Assembly (NCBI RefSeq): GCF_021389955.1
Contig: NZ_CP089980.1
Span: 1,797,501-1,861,500 of the forward strand
Direction of reading: 5' to 3'
Length of the DNA: 64,000 bases
DNA from: Fulvivirga maritima
GTDB taxonomy: Bacteria; Bacteroidota; Bacteroidia; Cytophagales; Cyclobacteriaceae
How positions within the stretch are numbered: the first letter of the stretch is position 1; each line of letters begins with the position of its first letter. The position numbers were made by a program, and so were the translations under genes. Positions 10,541 through 19,179 of this stretch are shown piece after piece. Under the pieces are notes generated by a model. The model was not told the DNA's origin and searched no databases. It was given only the letters and a program-made list of their open reading frames with translations.

Positions 10541-10587
10541 TCTGCATTTCAACGATATAATTCCTACTCTTTACAAAGTTTATCCTT

Positions 10588-11361
10588 CTACTTAAAAATA
10601 CCCACCGTAGAATTCGCTTTGATAAATGACTTGGGAGATTGGCCTGTATATTTTTTAAAAGTTCTGCTAAAGTTGCTGGCTGTATTATAGCCCACTTCAT
10701 AAGCCACTTGTTCTATATTTTCCTGGTGCTCGGTAAATAATTCTATAGCGTGTATTATTCTGATATAGTGCAGATAATTGTTAAAACTGATGTTTTCCTT
10801 TTTGAAAAGCCGGGTCAAGTTTCGGGTAGAAAAGCCAAAGCTGTCTGCAACAGAAGATAGCGTAATGTCCTCTTTAAAGTTCTTCTCAAGATAATTCAGT
10901 ACTTGAGCTAATCGTTCATTTTTAGGTGCAATTAACCCTTTAATAGGATAAGCCTGCTGATTTTCAGCGGTTTTGAGTAATTCCAGAAATGAGTATATAT
11001 AGTTATAAAGAGGTTTATCTACTAACGGGCTGATGCTATTGGGTTGTTTACTTATATAACGAATGTTCTCAATAATGAAGTCATTAGAATTGAGCACCAT
11101 AAACCCATCCAGAGAAATGCTGGTGGGAAAATAAGTAAGGAACATTTTTACCATTTCATTGCGCGAATGTAAGCTATGGTGCTTGGCGGCTGGTATCAGG
11201 CCAATGAATCCTTCAGGCAAGAAATACTGCATATCATCTACCCGAATATGTAGGGTGCCTTTTACAATATAAATCAATTGATGGTGATGCTCATGAGCGT
11301 GCATGTCCATGTTGAGCTGCTCTATATCAGTGCTTTTCGTATAAATTACTGATCGATCCAT
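10588..11361 (-). CDS. AraC-family transcriptional regulator with cupin sensor domain
   Basis: A 257-residue protein. Residues 1-70 form a cupin-like sensor with a histidine-rich strand (HAHEHHHQLIYIVKG). Residues about 155-255 form the paired helix-turn-helix of AraC/XylS proteins (ITLSSVADSFGFSTRNLTRLFKKE, then VAYEVGYNTASNFSRTFKKYTGQSPKSF, here described in two parts). It is divergent from the phenolic acid decarboxylase gene, 109 bp away, so it most likely controls that gene, perhaps in response to a phenolic acid. The effector is inferred from context only. Confidence 0.9.
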   Translation of the reverse strand: MDRSVIYTKSTDIEQLNMDMHAHEHHHQLIYIVKGTLHIRVDDMQYFLPEGFIGLIPAAKHHSLHSRNEMVKMFLTYFPTSISLDGFMVLNSNDFIIENIRYISKQPNSISPLVDKPLYNYIYSFLELLKTAENQQAYPIKGLIAPKNERLAQVLNYLEKNFKEDITLSSVADSFGFSTRNLTRLFKKENISFNNYLHYIRIIHAIELFTEHQENIEQVAYEVGYNTASNFSRTFKKYTGQSPKSFIKANSTVGIFK

Positions 11362-11444
11362 TTTATGATATTGGTAAAATTGGAGTTGTCCTTATTTGTC
11401 AAATAAAAGTCTTTTTTGACACTTACGCCAGTTCAGGACTGCTC

Positions 11445-11452
11445 TAACTTTG
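11445..11452 (+). promoter_or_regulatory. -7 element of the padC promoter
   Basis: TAACTTTG matches the Bacteroidota -7 consensus TAnnTTTG and lies 18 bp before the ATG at 11471. No good -33 TTG is found at the usual distance, which fits dependence on the divergently encoded AraC-type activator. Confidence 0.5.
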
Positions 11453-11470
11453 TGAAAAAATTAAAAGGTA

Positions 11471-11983
11471 ATGGAAAATATAAAGGATTTAGAAGAGTTT
11501 TTGGGTGGTCATTTTATCTATACTTATGATAATGGCTGGAAATATGAGATGTATGTTAAAAATGAAAATACTATAGACTATAGAATTCACACCGGTATGG
11601 TAGGCGGCAGATGGGTGAGAGATCAAAAAGTGGATATAGTAAAACTGGTAGATGGTGTTTTCAAAATCTGCTGGACAGAACCAACAGGTACTGATGTGAG
11701 TCTGGATTTTATACCTAATGACAATAAATTACATGGGGTGATCTTTTTCCCTAAATGGGTTCATGAGCACCCTGAAATAACCGTCCGCTATCAAAACGAT
11801 GCTATTCCACTTATGGAAGAGTCTCGTGAAAAATATGAAACCTACCCTAAATATGTAGTACCGGAATTCGGACAAATAGTATTTAAAAAGAACGAAGGGC
11901 ATAACAATGAAAAGGTTGTTTCTGAAGCTCCTTATGAAGGAATGATTGAGGAGATGATTAGCGGAAAACTCAGCTTTTCTTAA
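11471..11983 (+). CDS. padC: Phenolic acid decarboxylase
   Basis: A 170-residue protein matching the phenolic acid decarboxylase family in length and motifs. These include [18 protein letters not shown] near the N-terminus, [31 protein letters not shown] and [15 protein letters not shown]. The enzyme is a small cytosolic beta-barrel that removes the carboxyl group of p-coumaric, ferulic or caffeic acid without a cofactor, yielding vinylphenols. The conserved Tyr, Arg and Glu residues expected in the barrel are present in these motifs. It is usually a detoxification enzyme for plant-derived phenolic acids. It is divergent from an AraC-type regulator and ends at a strong terminator. Confidence 0.9.
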   Translation: MENIKDLEEFLGGHFIYTYDNGWKYEMYVKNENTIDYRIHTGMVGGRWVRDQKVDIVKLVDGVFKICWTEPTGTDVSLDFIPNDNKLHGVIFFPKWVHEHPEITVRYQNDAIPLMEESREKYETYPKYVVPEFGQIVFKKNEGHNNEKVVSEAPYEGMIEEMISGKLSFS

Positions 11984-12028
11984 GCTCCAAATCAAAATTA
12001 AGGTAGCAGTTATTACTGCAGAGAATAG

Positions 12029-12084
12029 GCCAACGTACATGAAAAACGGCATATAGTTTTCATGTATGTTGGCTTTTTCTTTTT
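12029..12084 (+). terminator. Intrinsic terminator after padC
   Basis: A 17-bp stem (GCCAACGTACATGAAAA at 12029-12045 paired with 12057-12073, one G-U pair) with an 11-nt loop is followed by TTTTTCTTTTT. It is a strong rho-independent terminator for the upstream gene. Confidence 0.9.
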
Positions 12085-12171
12085 TAGGAGCAATTAGTTA
12101 CCAATTGATAGATTAAAAGCAGTTAAAATTTCGCTATTTCATGTTAGATTGGTTCAGAAAGAGATTAGTCC

Positions 12172-13227
12172 ATGATAGATATCAACGTATCTGATGTAAA
12201 AATCAGTAAAGAATTTTATGATCAATATACAGGAGATGAGATGTTAATTGATCGTTTTGGTAATCATATAGAAGCTTCTTCTATTTCGAAACATAATGCG
12301 TATGTCCGTTTAAGCCAAAGATTTAAACCCAAACAATCATTAGGTAATAGTGGCTTGAATGAATTCTTATTGATGATTCAATATGGTTTTGTTTCTCACA
12401 AGCCTGTAATACTATCACCTGATGTCCTGTGGCTTTTGATCTGTCAGGGGTTTTCCAATCATATTATTTTAAATCAGGAAGATTTTAGCGGGTATTTAGT
12501 TGATTTTAGCTCCAGAAAGCAGATAATAATTGAAAGAAATGATTTTGTGAGAGGTATTAAAAATGACTGGGCTAGTGTATTTCCTGAATTTTCGAAAGAG
12601 ATATCATACTATTTAAAGTCAGACCTTCATCAACATTTAGTTCCTAAATTTTCTACTAGCTCAATAAGAGAAATTACGGCATTTGAAATTGCATTCATGG
12701 AAACAGTTTCTCCTTATTTTGAACTAGGCATTTCTACTTTATGCGGAATACCACGAGTAGGACTCAAAGGAAATGAAGATGATTATGCTAAAATAATTGA
12801 AGGCCTTAATTATTTAGAGCAGTTTAATCTTAGTTGGTGGACTCAACCACTTATTCAAATAGTCGATAAAATTAGAGCAAGCCTATCTGGTCATGTAGAT
12901 ATTGAATTTTGGCAATCTATGTTTAAATACTATAATGAATCCGGCGGGCCATATATTAATGGATGGATTACCTGTTTTTTCCCTTATGTTTACTTAAAAG
13001 GAAAGCAACAAAACACTTTATCTAAGAGTGAGCTTATTGATAATCAGCATGTAAAAGATGGGTATAAACTCGGTATGTTTCCTGCCGGCTTATCGCAGGC
13101 TCCATTTGAGTGGAATTATCTTAACGAAACGTACAATATGAAACTCATTGCTGGTTTTATAGGCATTACGGAATCGACGGATAATTATCTGGAGTCAGAA
13201 ATTAACTGGTTAATCCACGAAGTATGA
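12172..13227 (+). CDS. DUF4419 family protein
   Basis: A 351-residue soluble protein resembling DUF4419. Supporting segments are the N-terminal LNEFLLMIQYGFVSHKP, the PDVLWLLICQGFSNHI stretch, a central ETVSPYFELGISTLCGIPRVG and a late GWITCFFPY. The function of this family is unknown in bacteria; homologues also occur in fungi and oomycetes. No signal peptide or membrane segment is seen. The next gene, a broken lipoprotein, starts 23 bp downstream, so the two were probably co-transcribed. Confidence 0.75.
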   Translation: MIDINVSDVKISKEFYDQYTGDEMLIDRFGNHIEASSISKHNAYVRLSQRFKPKQSLGNSGLNEFLLMIQYGFVSHKPVILSPDVLWLLICQGFSNHIILNQEDFSGYLVDFSSRKQIIIERNDFVRGIKNDWASVFPEFSKEISYYLKSDLHQHLVPKFSTSSIREITAFEIAFMETVSPYFELGISTLCGIPRVGLKGNEDDYAKIIEGLNYLEQFNLSWWTQPLIQIVDKIRASLSGHVDIEFWQSMFKYYNESGGPYINGWITCFFPYVYLKGKQQNTLSKSELIDNQHVKDGYKLGMFPAGLSQAPFEWNYLNETYNMKLIAGFIGITESTDNYLESEINWLIHEV

Positions 13228-13250
13228 ACATTTAACCTGTAAACCTCATC

Positions 13251-13857
13251 ATGAGTAAACCCTTCTTCATACTTATTATCACCTTAATTTCTTGCAGCTC
13301 AGCTGTGAAAACGGCTAGTGTTTCTAAACATGTTAGTGATGTAGATACACAATATGTTAGTAAAGATTCTCTCTTGTTTAGCATCACTTCCTATAATCTT
13401 AGTGAGGATTTAACGCAAAATGATGAATTGCTCATCATGGCTTATTGGATGCGGGATTCATTACCATTAGAAACAGCAGTTATTAAAAAGCAATTGATAA
13501 TCGATCCTGATCACATGTCGCGGGATTTTACCTGGCCAATTCCACTCAATTCCACTAGCTTCTGAAGGAAAAAACATGTTGTTATTCTTTATTGAGCAGG
13601 ATTCTGAAACTCCTATTCCTCAGATTGATGCTATTTTAAGGATTCATCATACAGATTTGATTGATGCCTTTAACAGACATAGCTATACTGATATTGAAAC
13701 TTACCTCGGTGATGAGGATTTACTGAGCTATAAGTTGATTAAGGATGTGAATTTTTCTAAACCCATACAGTTTAGTTTTAGTGGAAGGTATAAAATGGAT
13801 AAATATGAGTATTCTATTCATATTCAAAAGCTAAAGTCTACTCATAATTTCAAATAA
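13251..13857 (+). pseudogene. Frameshifted lipoprotein gene
   Basis: Two ORFs in different frames (13251-13565 and 13576-13857) read as one protein if a 10-bp duplication is removed. The sequence has AATTCCACTC immediately followed by AATTCCACTA near 13540-13558. Taking out one copy restores a continuous reading frame through ...PIPLASEGKNMLLFF... and gives a 198-residue protein. The N-terminus is a lipoprotein signal (FFILIITLISCSS, Cys at residue 15). Downstream, the second ORF keeps normal protein-like sequence, so the break is recent, or is a reversible slip, or is a sequencing error. The function of the intact protein is not recognised. Confidence 0.75.
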
Positions 13858-13956
13858 CTTCTCTTTATTTAGTCATTTAGTTTCTCAATAGTTATTCTAC
13901 ATATTTGTGATAATAGATTTGTATTGCAGTTGAGTAACTGTATTAACTATACATAA

Positions 13957-14913
13957 ATGGAGAATGAATTAGAAAAGATAAAATCGGCCTTTTTGGGTCA
14001 GGCTATAGGTGATGCACTTGGGGTACCGGTAGAATTCAGTAGTAGAGAGCACTTGGCTAAAAATCCTGTGAAAGATTATATGGGGTATATGTGCTGGAAT
14101 CAGCCTCCCGGCACTTTTTCTGATGATAGTTCTATGATGTTTTGTACGGCTGAGAGCTTGAGCTATGGTTTTGATATCGAGGACATGGGTAAGCGATTTG
14201 TAAAATGGTATAAAGAAGGCTATTGGGGTGCCAGGGAAAAGCTTTTTGATATTGGGGGAACCACAAGATATAGCCTTGATAGAATAATAGATGGCGAAAG
14301 CGCCTACTACAGTGGAGACCAGTTTATTGAAAGCAATGGAAACGGTTCTTTGATGAGGATTTTGCCCATGGTTTTTTATTTACAAAATGAGTCAGACAGG
14401 GAGAAACGGTATGAATTCATTAAGCAGGTCTCTTCTATTACGCATGCTCATTTTAGATCGGTAATGTCATGCTTCATATTTGTTGAATATGGCATTCAGT
14501 TAATGACTGACGATAAGCACAAAGCCTTAAAAAAGGCCGCTGATCATGTAAAGGCTTTTATAGCAACCAAGAATTTTAATCCGGAAGAGGTCAGGCTATT
14601 TGATCGGGTTTTGAATTTGGATATGACCCATTTGCCAGCTGAAGAAATAGCTTCAGAAGGATATGTTTTGCATTCGTTAGAAAGTTCAATATGGTGTTTG
14701 CTCACTACTGAGTCTTATGTAGAATCAGTGCTTAAAGCGGTGAACCTAGGTGGTGATACTGATACCACAGCTGCTATTAATGGAGGATTGGCCGGTTTGT
14801 ATTATGGTCTAAATAATATCCCCGACAATTGGATAGCGGGTTTGGCTAGAGTAACAGACATAGAAAAGCTTTGTGCCGATTTTTATATTAGCCTTAATAA
14901 GAAAAATGCCTGA
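13957..14913 (+). CDS. ADP-ribosylglycohydrolase family protein (DraG-like)
   Basis: A 318-residue cytosolic enzyme. The di-metal site motifs of the ARH/DraG family are present: AIGDALG (Asp19), GTFSDDSSM (Ser55-Asp56-Asp57) and, near the C-terminus, NLGGDTDTTAA (Asp267, Asp269). Such enzymes remove ADP-ribose from proteins, nucleic acids or small molecules. All expected Mg/Mn ligands are retained, so it should be active; the substrate is unknown. Its stop codon overlaps the start of the following gene by 8 bases (ATGCCTGA), implying translational coupling. Confidence 0.92.
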   Translation: MENELEKIKSAFLGQAIGDALGVPVEFSSREHLAKNPVKDYMGYMCWNQPPGTFSDDSSMMFCTAESLSYGFDIEDMGKRFVKWYKEGYWGAREKLFDIGGTTRYSLDRIIDGESAYYSGDQFIESNGNGSLMRILPMVFYLQNESDREKRYEFIKQVSSITHAHFRSVMSCFIFVEYGIQLMTDDKHKALKKAADHVKAFIATKNFNPEEVRLFDRVLNLDMTHLPAEEIASEGYVLHSLESSIWCLLTTESYVESVLKAVNLGGDTDTTAAINGGLAGLYYGLNNIPDNWIAGLARVTDIEKLCADFYISLNKKNA

Positions 14914-15358
14914 CACTCATTCTCCCAAAACGCAGGAACAGCTAGCACTTTGGATGGAAGCCAATTGCTATAATTTCAATAGTTATAGCCTTAATGGTAA
15001 TATTATTTATGAGGGTTTCGGAATAAAGCAGGCAGCCGGAAAATATCAATGGTATTACACAGAGCGAGGGCAAAAGAGCATAATAAAGGAGTTTGATAAT
15101 GAAGAAGAAGTGGTTGCCTACGCTTTTAAGCAAATTACTGCTGATCAATGGGCGAAAAGCCATTGTATTGGTTTCACTCGGATTGAAAGTGACTCAAAAA
15201 CATTAGCTGAACAATTAATGACGCGCGGCATTACATTTCATCAGGATGAAATTCCATATTATGGGCCTAAAGAATCTGTTTATCGCACTTATGTTTTTGG
15301 ATGTGACTGCCAGAAGGTAGAAGACTTAAAAAACAAGTATTATAACGAAAAGCCATAA
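14906..15358 (+). CDS. Small protein coupled to ADP-ribosylglycohydrolase, unknown
   Basis: A 150-residue cytosolic alpha/beta protein. I choose the ATG at 14906 because it overlaps the preceding stop by 8 bases; an upstream in-frame ATG at 14873 would add 11 residues lying well inside the previous gene. Segments include a repeated aromatic pattern (KYQWYYTERG) and a cysteine pair in the FGCDCQK stretch near the C-terminus. In size and style it resembles immunity proteins of polymorphic toxin systems, but I cannot match it to a family. Its coupling to an ADP-ribosylglycohydrolase suggests the two act together. Confidence 0.75.
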   Translation: MPDTHSPKTQEQLALWMEANCYNFNSYSLNGNIIYEGFGIKQAAGKYQWYYTERGQKSIIKEFDNEEEVVAYAFKQITADQWAKSHCIGFTRIESDSKTLAEQLMTRGITFHQDEIPYYGPKESVYRTYVFGCDCQKVEDLKNKYYNEKP

Positions 15359-15369
15359 AGTCAACAACT

Positions 15370-15942
15370 ATGACCGCACTTGAGCAATATATCACTACTT
15401 TTTTTGGAGAGATACCTAAGGCAGATTTAAAAACTATTGTATCACTTTTTAACCATTCAACCATAAAGAAGGGAGAATATCTATTGCATCCTGGTCATGT
15501 ATGTGACAAGTTAAGCTTTGTGCATGAGGGTTTGTTAAGACAATTTGTAGCTACTGCGGAAAAAGACATTACCCAATGGATATCAACTACAGGCTATTTT
15601 TCGGGAGATCTTTCAAGTTATATTACAGAAGCTAAGTCTGAGCTTACTATTCAAGCTTTAGTAGATACCGAAATCTCTTACATTTCTAAACATGATTATA
15701 AATTATTGGGTGAATTGGTACCCAAATGGCATGAGATCGAAAAAGGCTTTATCATAAAATGTTTCATTATGATGGAACAGCGCATATATAGGCATCTGTC
15801 CATGACCGCCGAAGAGCGATATGAATATTATTTTGAGCATAACAAAGAGCTTTTTAACCAGGTGCCATTACAGTATATCGCTTCAATGCTGGGTATGTCT
15901 CCAGAAACGCTCAGTCGCATTAGGAAAAAAGCAAGCTCCTAA
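15370..15942 (+). CDS. Crp/Fnr family transcriptional regulator
   Basis: A 190-residue protein with a cyclic-nucleotide-binding-like beta-roll (about residues 25-115, LLHPGHVCDKLSFVHEGLLR) and a C-terminal helix-turn-helix (LQYIASMLGMSPETLSRIRK, about residues 168-187). The sensor lacks an obvious cAMP-binding RTA motif, as is usual for Bacteroidota members of this group, so the effector is unknown. It lies 68 bp upstream of the DUF4260 gene on the same strand, a pairing that suggests regulator and target. Confidence 0.9.
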   Translation: MTALEQYITTFFGEIPKADLKTIVSLFNHSTIKKGEYLLHPGHVCDKLSFVHEGLLRQFVATAEKDITQWISTTGYFSGDLSSYITEAKSELTIQALVDTEISYISKHDYKLLGELVPKWHEIEKGFIIKCFIMMEQRIYRHLSMTAEERYEYYFEHNKELFNQVPLQYIASMLGMSPETLSRIRKKASS

Positions 15943-16010
15943 TTCTTGATATATGTCAAGTGGTTTCTGTTCTGGAGGGCCCAGCTTTGCAATGTAAAAC
16001 AAAGATAATT

Positions 16011-16364
16011 ATGAAAACTACATTGAAATTAGAAGAAGCCGCTGTTTTTGGCCTTTGTATCATTTTATTTACTCAGTTAGATATGGCTTGGTGGTGGTTT
16101 CCTGCACTCTTGTTTGTGCCGGATATTGGAATGATAGGCTATGCTGTTAATCCCAAAATAGGTGCAATTACCTATAATATTTGCCACCATAGGTTAGTGG
16201 GAGCTATAATTGCAATAGTGAGTATCTATACTCACAGTCAAACAGGTTTATTAATTGCCATTATTGTATTTGCCCATATTTCTCTCGATAGAATGTTAGG
16301 TTATGGCTTAAAATACCCTGATAGTTTTAAGCATACACATTTAGGAACCATGGGTAAGAAGTGA
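16011..16364 (+). CDS. DUF4260 family membrane protein
   Basis: A 117-residue protein with three or four membrane segments, matching DUF4260 (LLFVPDIGMIGYAVNPKIGA, YNICHH, AHISLDRMLGYGLKYPDSF). The ATG at 16011 (MKTTLKLEEAA) is preferred over an upstream in-frame one at 15960, because family members start just before the first helix. The function is unknown. It follows a Crp-like regulator. Confidence 0.85.
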   Translation: MKTTLKLEEAAVFGLCIILFTQLDMAWWWFPALLFVPDIGMIGYAVNPKIGAITYNICHHRLVGAIIAIVSIYTHSQTGLLIAIIVFAHISLDRMLGYGLKYPDSFKHTHLGTMGKK

Positions 16365-16859
16365 GTATTTTGGTAAGACTTATTAAGTTTTTGATTTTAA
16401 AAAATGTCGTTGGTCTTTTTAACAAGATAATAGTAATTACCCTTTACTTAAATACTTTCAACCTCTCAAGTTTAAACCGATAATTATGCTGTGTCGAAGA
16501 ATTGATCGATTTTTATTTCAATCTCTGTTGTGTGTAAGTATCAGCAAATAGCACATAAGATGAAGAAGTCAAAACAGTTGAGGCGTAATTAAACAATGAG
16601 TCTGAACAGATCGTCTAATCTTCGACACGGTTCAGTGTAACTCGGCTGTGGTTCCATCATGCTGTACCGTCGTGATGAATAATCTATGTATTAGCTAGAT
16701 AGAGAGTTGCATTTAAAACACCTTTTACAAGGAAATATATCTAATAATAACTATACATCCTGCTGATTTTTGGGCGAAACTAGTTTAAAGACTTCATATT
16801 TAGCTTACCTCCAAATGAGCACAAGAAATGGCTAATTTGTCAAAATTCTAGCTTTTATG
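16365..16859. other. Non-coding gap with a decayed repeat arm
   Basis: No credible ORF. ATCTATGTATTAG at 16682-16694 is the exact complement of CTAATACATAGAT in the 4.35-6.07 kb array units, and TTCGACACGG at 16621 recalls the other repeat families. I read 16610-16700 as a decayed palindromic element. Confidence 0.45.
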
Positions 16860-16887
16860 TATTATTGTAATGAACATTACAATAATA
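16860..16887. promoter_or_regulatory. Perfect palindromic operator before tetR-like gene
   Basis: The 13-bp arm TATTATTGTAATG (16860-16872) is perfectly complementary to CATTACAATAATA (16875-16887), with a 2-bp centre (AA). It runs right up to the ATG at 16887. This size, symmetry and position are typical of an autoregulatory TetR operator. A half-site, CATTACA, recurs at 17494-17500 just before the SDR gene. Confidence 0.75.
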
Positions 16888-17468
16888 TGAAAGGAAGACC
16901 AATTATTCATAATAACCAAGAATTAGTACAACGAGCCCAAGAAGTATTTTGGGAAAAGGGTTATATTGCTACCTCATTGGCAGATTTAAGCAAGAGCACA
17001 GGTGCAGGAGCTGGCAGCATATATAATAACTTCAAAGGAGGTAAAAAGGAATTATTTAGAAGTTCTCTTCAGCAGAGACGTGAGGACTTGAACAAGTTTA
17101 AAGAGCTGCTGGAACGAAGTGAGGAACCGATAGAATTAATAAAAAATTTCTTTCTTGGGATAGCCGACGAAGGTGAAAAGTATCACATGAAGGGTTGTAT
17201 TGTTGCTAATACGGTTGTAGAAATGACCTTTGTAGATGAAGATCTTGAAAAGGAAGCCGCACAAATACTTAAGGATACAGAGGAGCTTTATACTAACACT
17301 ATAATTACAGAACAGAGAAAGGGAAATCTTCAATCCACCATTTCTGCCGATGTACTCGGCAAGCACCTGATTACTTTATGGTGTGGAATCAATTCGTTAA
17401 GGAGGATATATCCTGATAGGAGTATTCTGCGTCAGCAGATAGAATTACAACTGCAGGTCTTACAATAA
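16887..17468 (+). CDS. TetR-family transcriptional repressor
   Basis: A 193-residue protein from the ATG at 16887 (MKGRPIIHNN). An in-frame ATG at 16857 lies on the far side of the palindromic operator and is less likely. The N-terminal helix-turn-helix is clear (LVQRAQEVFWEKGYIATSLA, then DLSKSTGAGAGSIYNNFKGG, residues about 12-53). The C-terminal ligand-binding half resembles those of TetR_C proteins seen next to oxidoreductase genes (GCIVANTVVEM). It precedes an SDR gene by 42 bp and probably represses it and itself through the palindrome. Confidence 0.92.
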   Translation: MKGRPIIHNNQELVQRAQEVFWEKGYIATSLADLSKSTGAGAGSIYNNFKGGKKELFRSSLQQRREDLNKFKELLERSEEPIELIKNFFLGIADEGEKYHMKGCIVANTVVEMTFVDEDLEKEAAQILKDTEELYTNTIITEQRKGNLQSTISADVLGKHLITLWCGINSLRRIYPDRSILRQQIELQLQVLQ

Positions 17469-17510
17469 TTTTTTTGATTATTTATTGAACAATCATTACA
17501 TAAATATAAA

Positions 17511-18302
17511 ATGGATTTAGAATTAAAAGGAAAAAAGGCCTTTATAAGTGGCTCAACCCAAGGAATCGGCTATGCTATAGCCAAACAGTTATTAGCTGAA
17601 GGGGTATCGGTAATAATCAATGGCAGAAATGCTGAAAGGTGTGAAAAGGCTGTAAATAATCTCCAACTGGAATTTCCAAAAGGCCATATTTCTATGATTG
17701 CCGCCGATTTCACCAAAAAGCAAGAAGTGGAAAGTTTGTTGGCTCAATTGACAGATATTGATATTTTGGTTAATAATCTCGGCATTTTTGAAATAAAAGA
17801 ATACGAACAGATTTCAGATGACGACTGGTACCATTACTTTGATATAAATGTGATGAGTAGCGTACGTTTAACCAGACAGCTTTTGCCTGTAATGCTGTCA
17901 AAAAAGTGGGGCAGAATCATTTTCATTAGTAGTGAGTCTGGTGTTAATGTACCTGAAAACATGATTCATTACGGAATGACAAAAGCGGCATTATCGGCCA
18001 TTGCTAACGGACTTTCTAAAAGGACCTTGGGAACAGCGGTAACGGTAAATACTATCCTTGGTGGCCCTACATATTCTGATGGTGTAGCTTCAGTAGTTGA
18101 ACAAATAGCAGAAGCGCAGAATCTCAGTAGTGAGCAAATGCAAAATGCGATTATTCAACAATCTAATCCACACATTTTACTCCAGCGCTTTATTCAACCA
18201 ACAGAAATTGCTAACCTGGCCGTGTATCTCTCTAGTCCGCTATCAGTAGCTACTAACGGAGCTTCGTTAAGAGCTGATTCAGGAGTGTTAAAAACAGTAT
18301 AA
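17511..18302 (+). CDS. SDR-family oxidoreductase
   Basis: A 263-residue classical short-chain dehydrogenase/reductase. It has the NAD(P)-binding GSTQGIGYAIA (residues 14-24), NNLG near 88, a catalytic Ser in FISSESG (about 140) and YGMTK (about 153). Asn-Gly-Arg after the second strand suggests NADP(H) preference, though this is weak evidence. The substrate is unknown. The gene follows the TetR-like regulator and shares an operator half-site, so it is the likely regulated target. It ends at a hairpin shared with the convergent HD-domain gene. Confidence 0.92.
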   Translation: MDLELKGKKAFISGSTQGIGYAIAKQLLAEGVSVIINGRNAERCEKAVNNLQLEFPKGHISMIAADFTKKQEVESLLAQLTDIDILVNNLGIFEIKEYEQISDDDWYHYFDINVMSSVRLTRQLLPVMLSKKWGRIIFISSESGVNVPENMIHYGMTKAALSAIANGLSKRTLGTAVTVNTILGGPTYSDGVASVVEQIAEAQNLSSEQMQNAIIQQSNPHILLQRFIQPTEIANLAVYLSSPLSVATNGASLRADSGVLKTV

Positions 18303-18321
18303 GAGTTAATAGATTCAAGAA

Positions 18322-18352
18322 AACAATGTTTCGCGCTCAGCGAAGCATTGTT
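18322..18352. terminator. Hairpin between convergent genes
   Basis: AACAATGTTTCGC (18322-18334) pairs with 18340-18352 over 13 bp with one G-U and a 5-nt loop. It lies between the stops of the SDR and HD-domain genes and probably ends both transcripts. Confidence 0.7.
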
Positions 18353-18362
18353 GATTAATACT

Positions 18363-18983
18363 TCATAAAGTCAGCCATTCAGCTTTAAGATTCTCTTTGG
18401 CCTGTTTCTCAAAAGTTAATTGAAATTCACTGGTTTTGAAGATATTCTCCATATCCAGAAAGTGTTCAACTACCTTTTTTCTTCCGCTGTTATATACTTC
18501 ATCAGGATAGATTTCGTATTCCTTTCTTATTTGCTGTGTATACGCTTTGTATTTATGCGGTGTTTCTCCAAGAATGGCGAGATCAAAGTCAATTAAGAAA
18601 TTAGTATCGCTATCATCATCTAATTGATGCTTCTTGGTAGAGATAATCTGATGCTCGCATTTTTTGGTTATTGATTCTGATACTTTCATTTTCTTTAGCC
18701 TTTCTTTTGCAAAAGATGCACTTTCTTCCTCGTTATAGGAGTTTTTAACATCATAAACGATGTCATGATAAAAAATTGAGAATATGATGGTGTCCGTATC
18801 ATTGAGAAGACCACGATGTTCATTCATTTTATCTAGCATGTATTTCAGGTGATTCAGATTATGATAATGCCGGAAAGGGCTCGAATACCCAACTTCAATT
18901 TCCTCCCAAAATTGATTAATTAACCTAAGGTCTTCAGTGTACTTAGAAGCCAGTTTTGTAAACAATGCTTTCAAAATTTCCAT
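18363..18983 (-). CDS. HD-superfamily metal-dependent phosphohydrolase-like protein
   Basis: A 206-residue protein with HYHNLNHL (about residue 40) and FYHDIVYD (about 70) as metal-binding histidine/aspartate motifs, then FLIDFDLAILG, of the COG4339-type predicted HD phosphohydrolases. This group often has a loop containing YNEEESA, as seen here. The natural substrate is not known. It stands alone on the minus strand. Confidence 0.85.
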   Translation of the reverse strand: MEILKALFTKLASKYTEDLRLINQFWEEIEVGYSSPFRHYHNLNHLKYMLDKMNEHRGLLNDTDTIIFSIFYHDIVYDVKNSYNEEESASFAKERLKKMKVSESITKKCEHQIISTKKHQLDDDSDTNFLIDFDLAILGETPHKYKAYTQQIRKEYEIYPDEVYNSGRKKVVEHFLDMENIFKTSEFQLTFEKQAKENLKAEWLTL

Positions 18984-19179
18984 TTTACAATGCTATTTGT
19001 CTATTATAATATAGTTATGAAAGTAAATCTTAAGCAAAGCTTGGCAAATAGGATTGATAATTATTTTAATCTCTGCTCTTCAAATCAATAAAATATATCA
19101 AAATAATTATTATATGTTTGATTAATGAATTAGATTGATCACTTCATTACAATTGATTATATCTCCTTATACCAAACCT

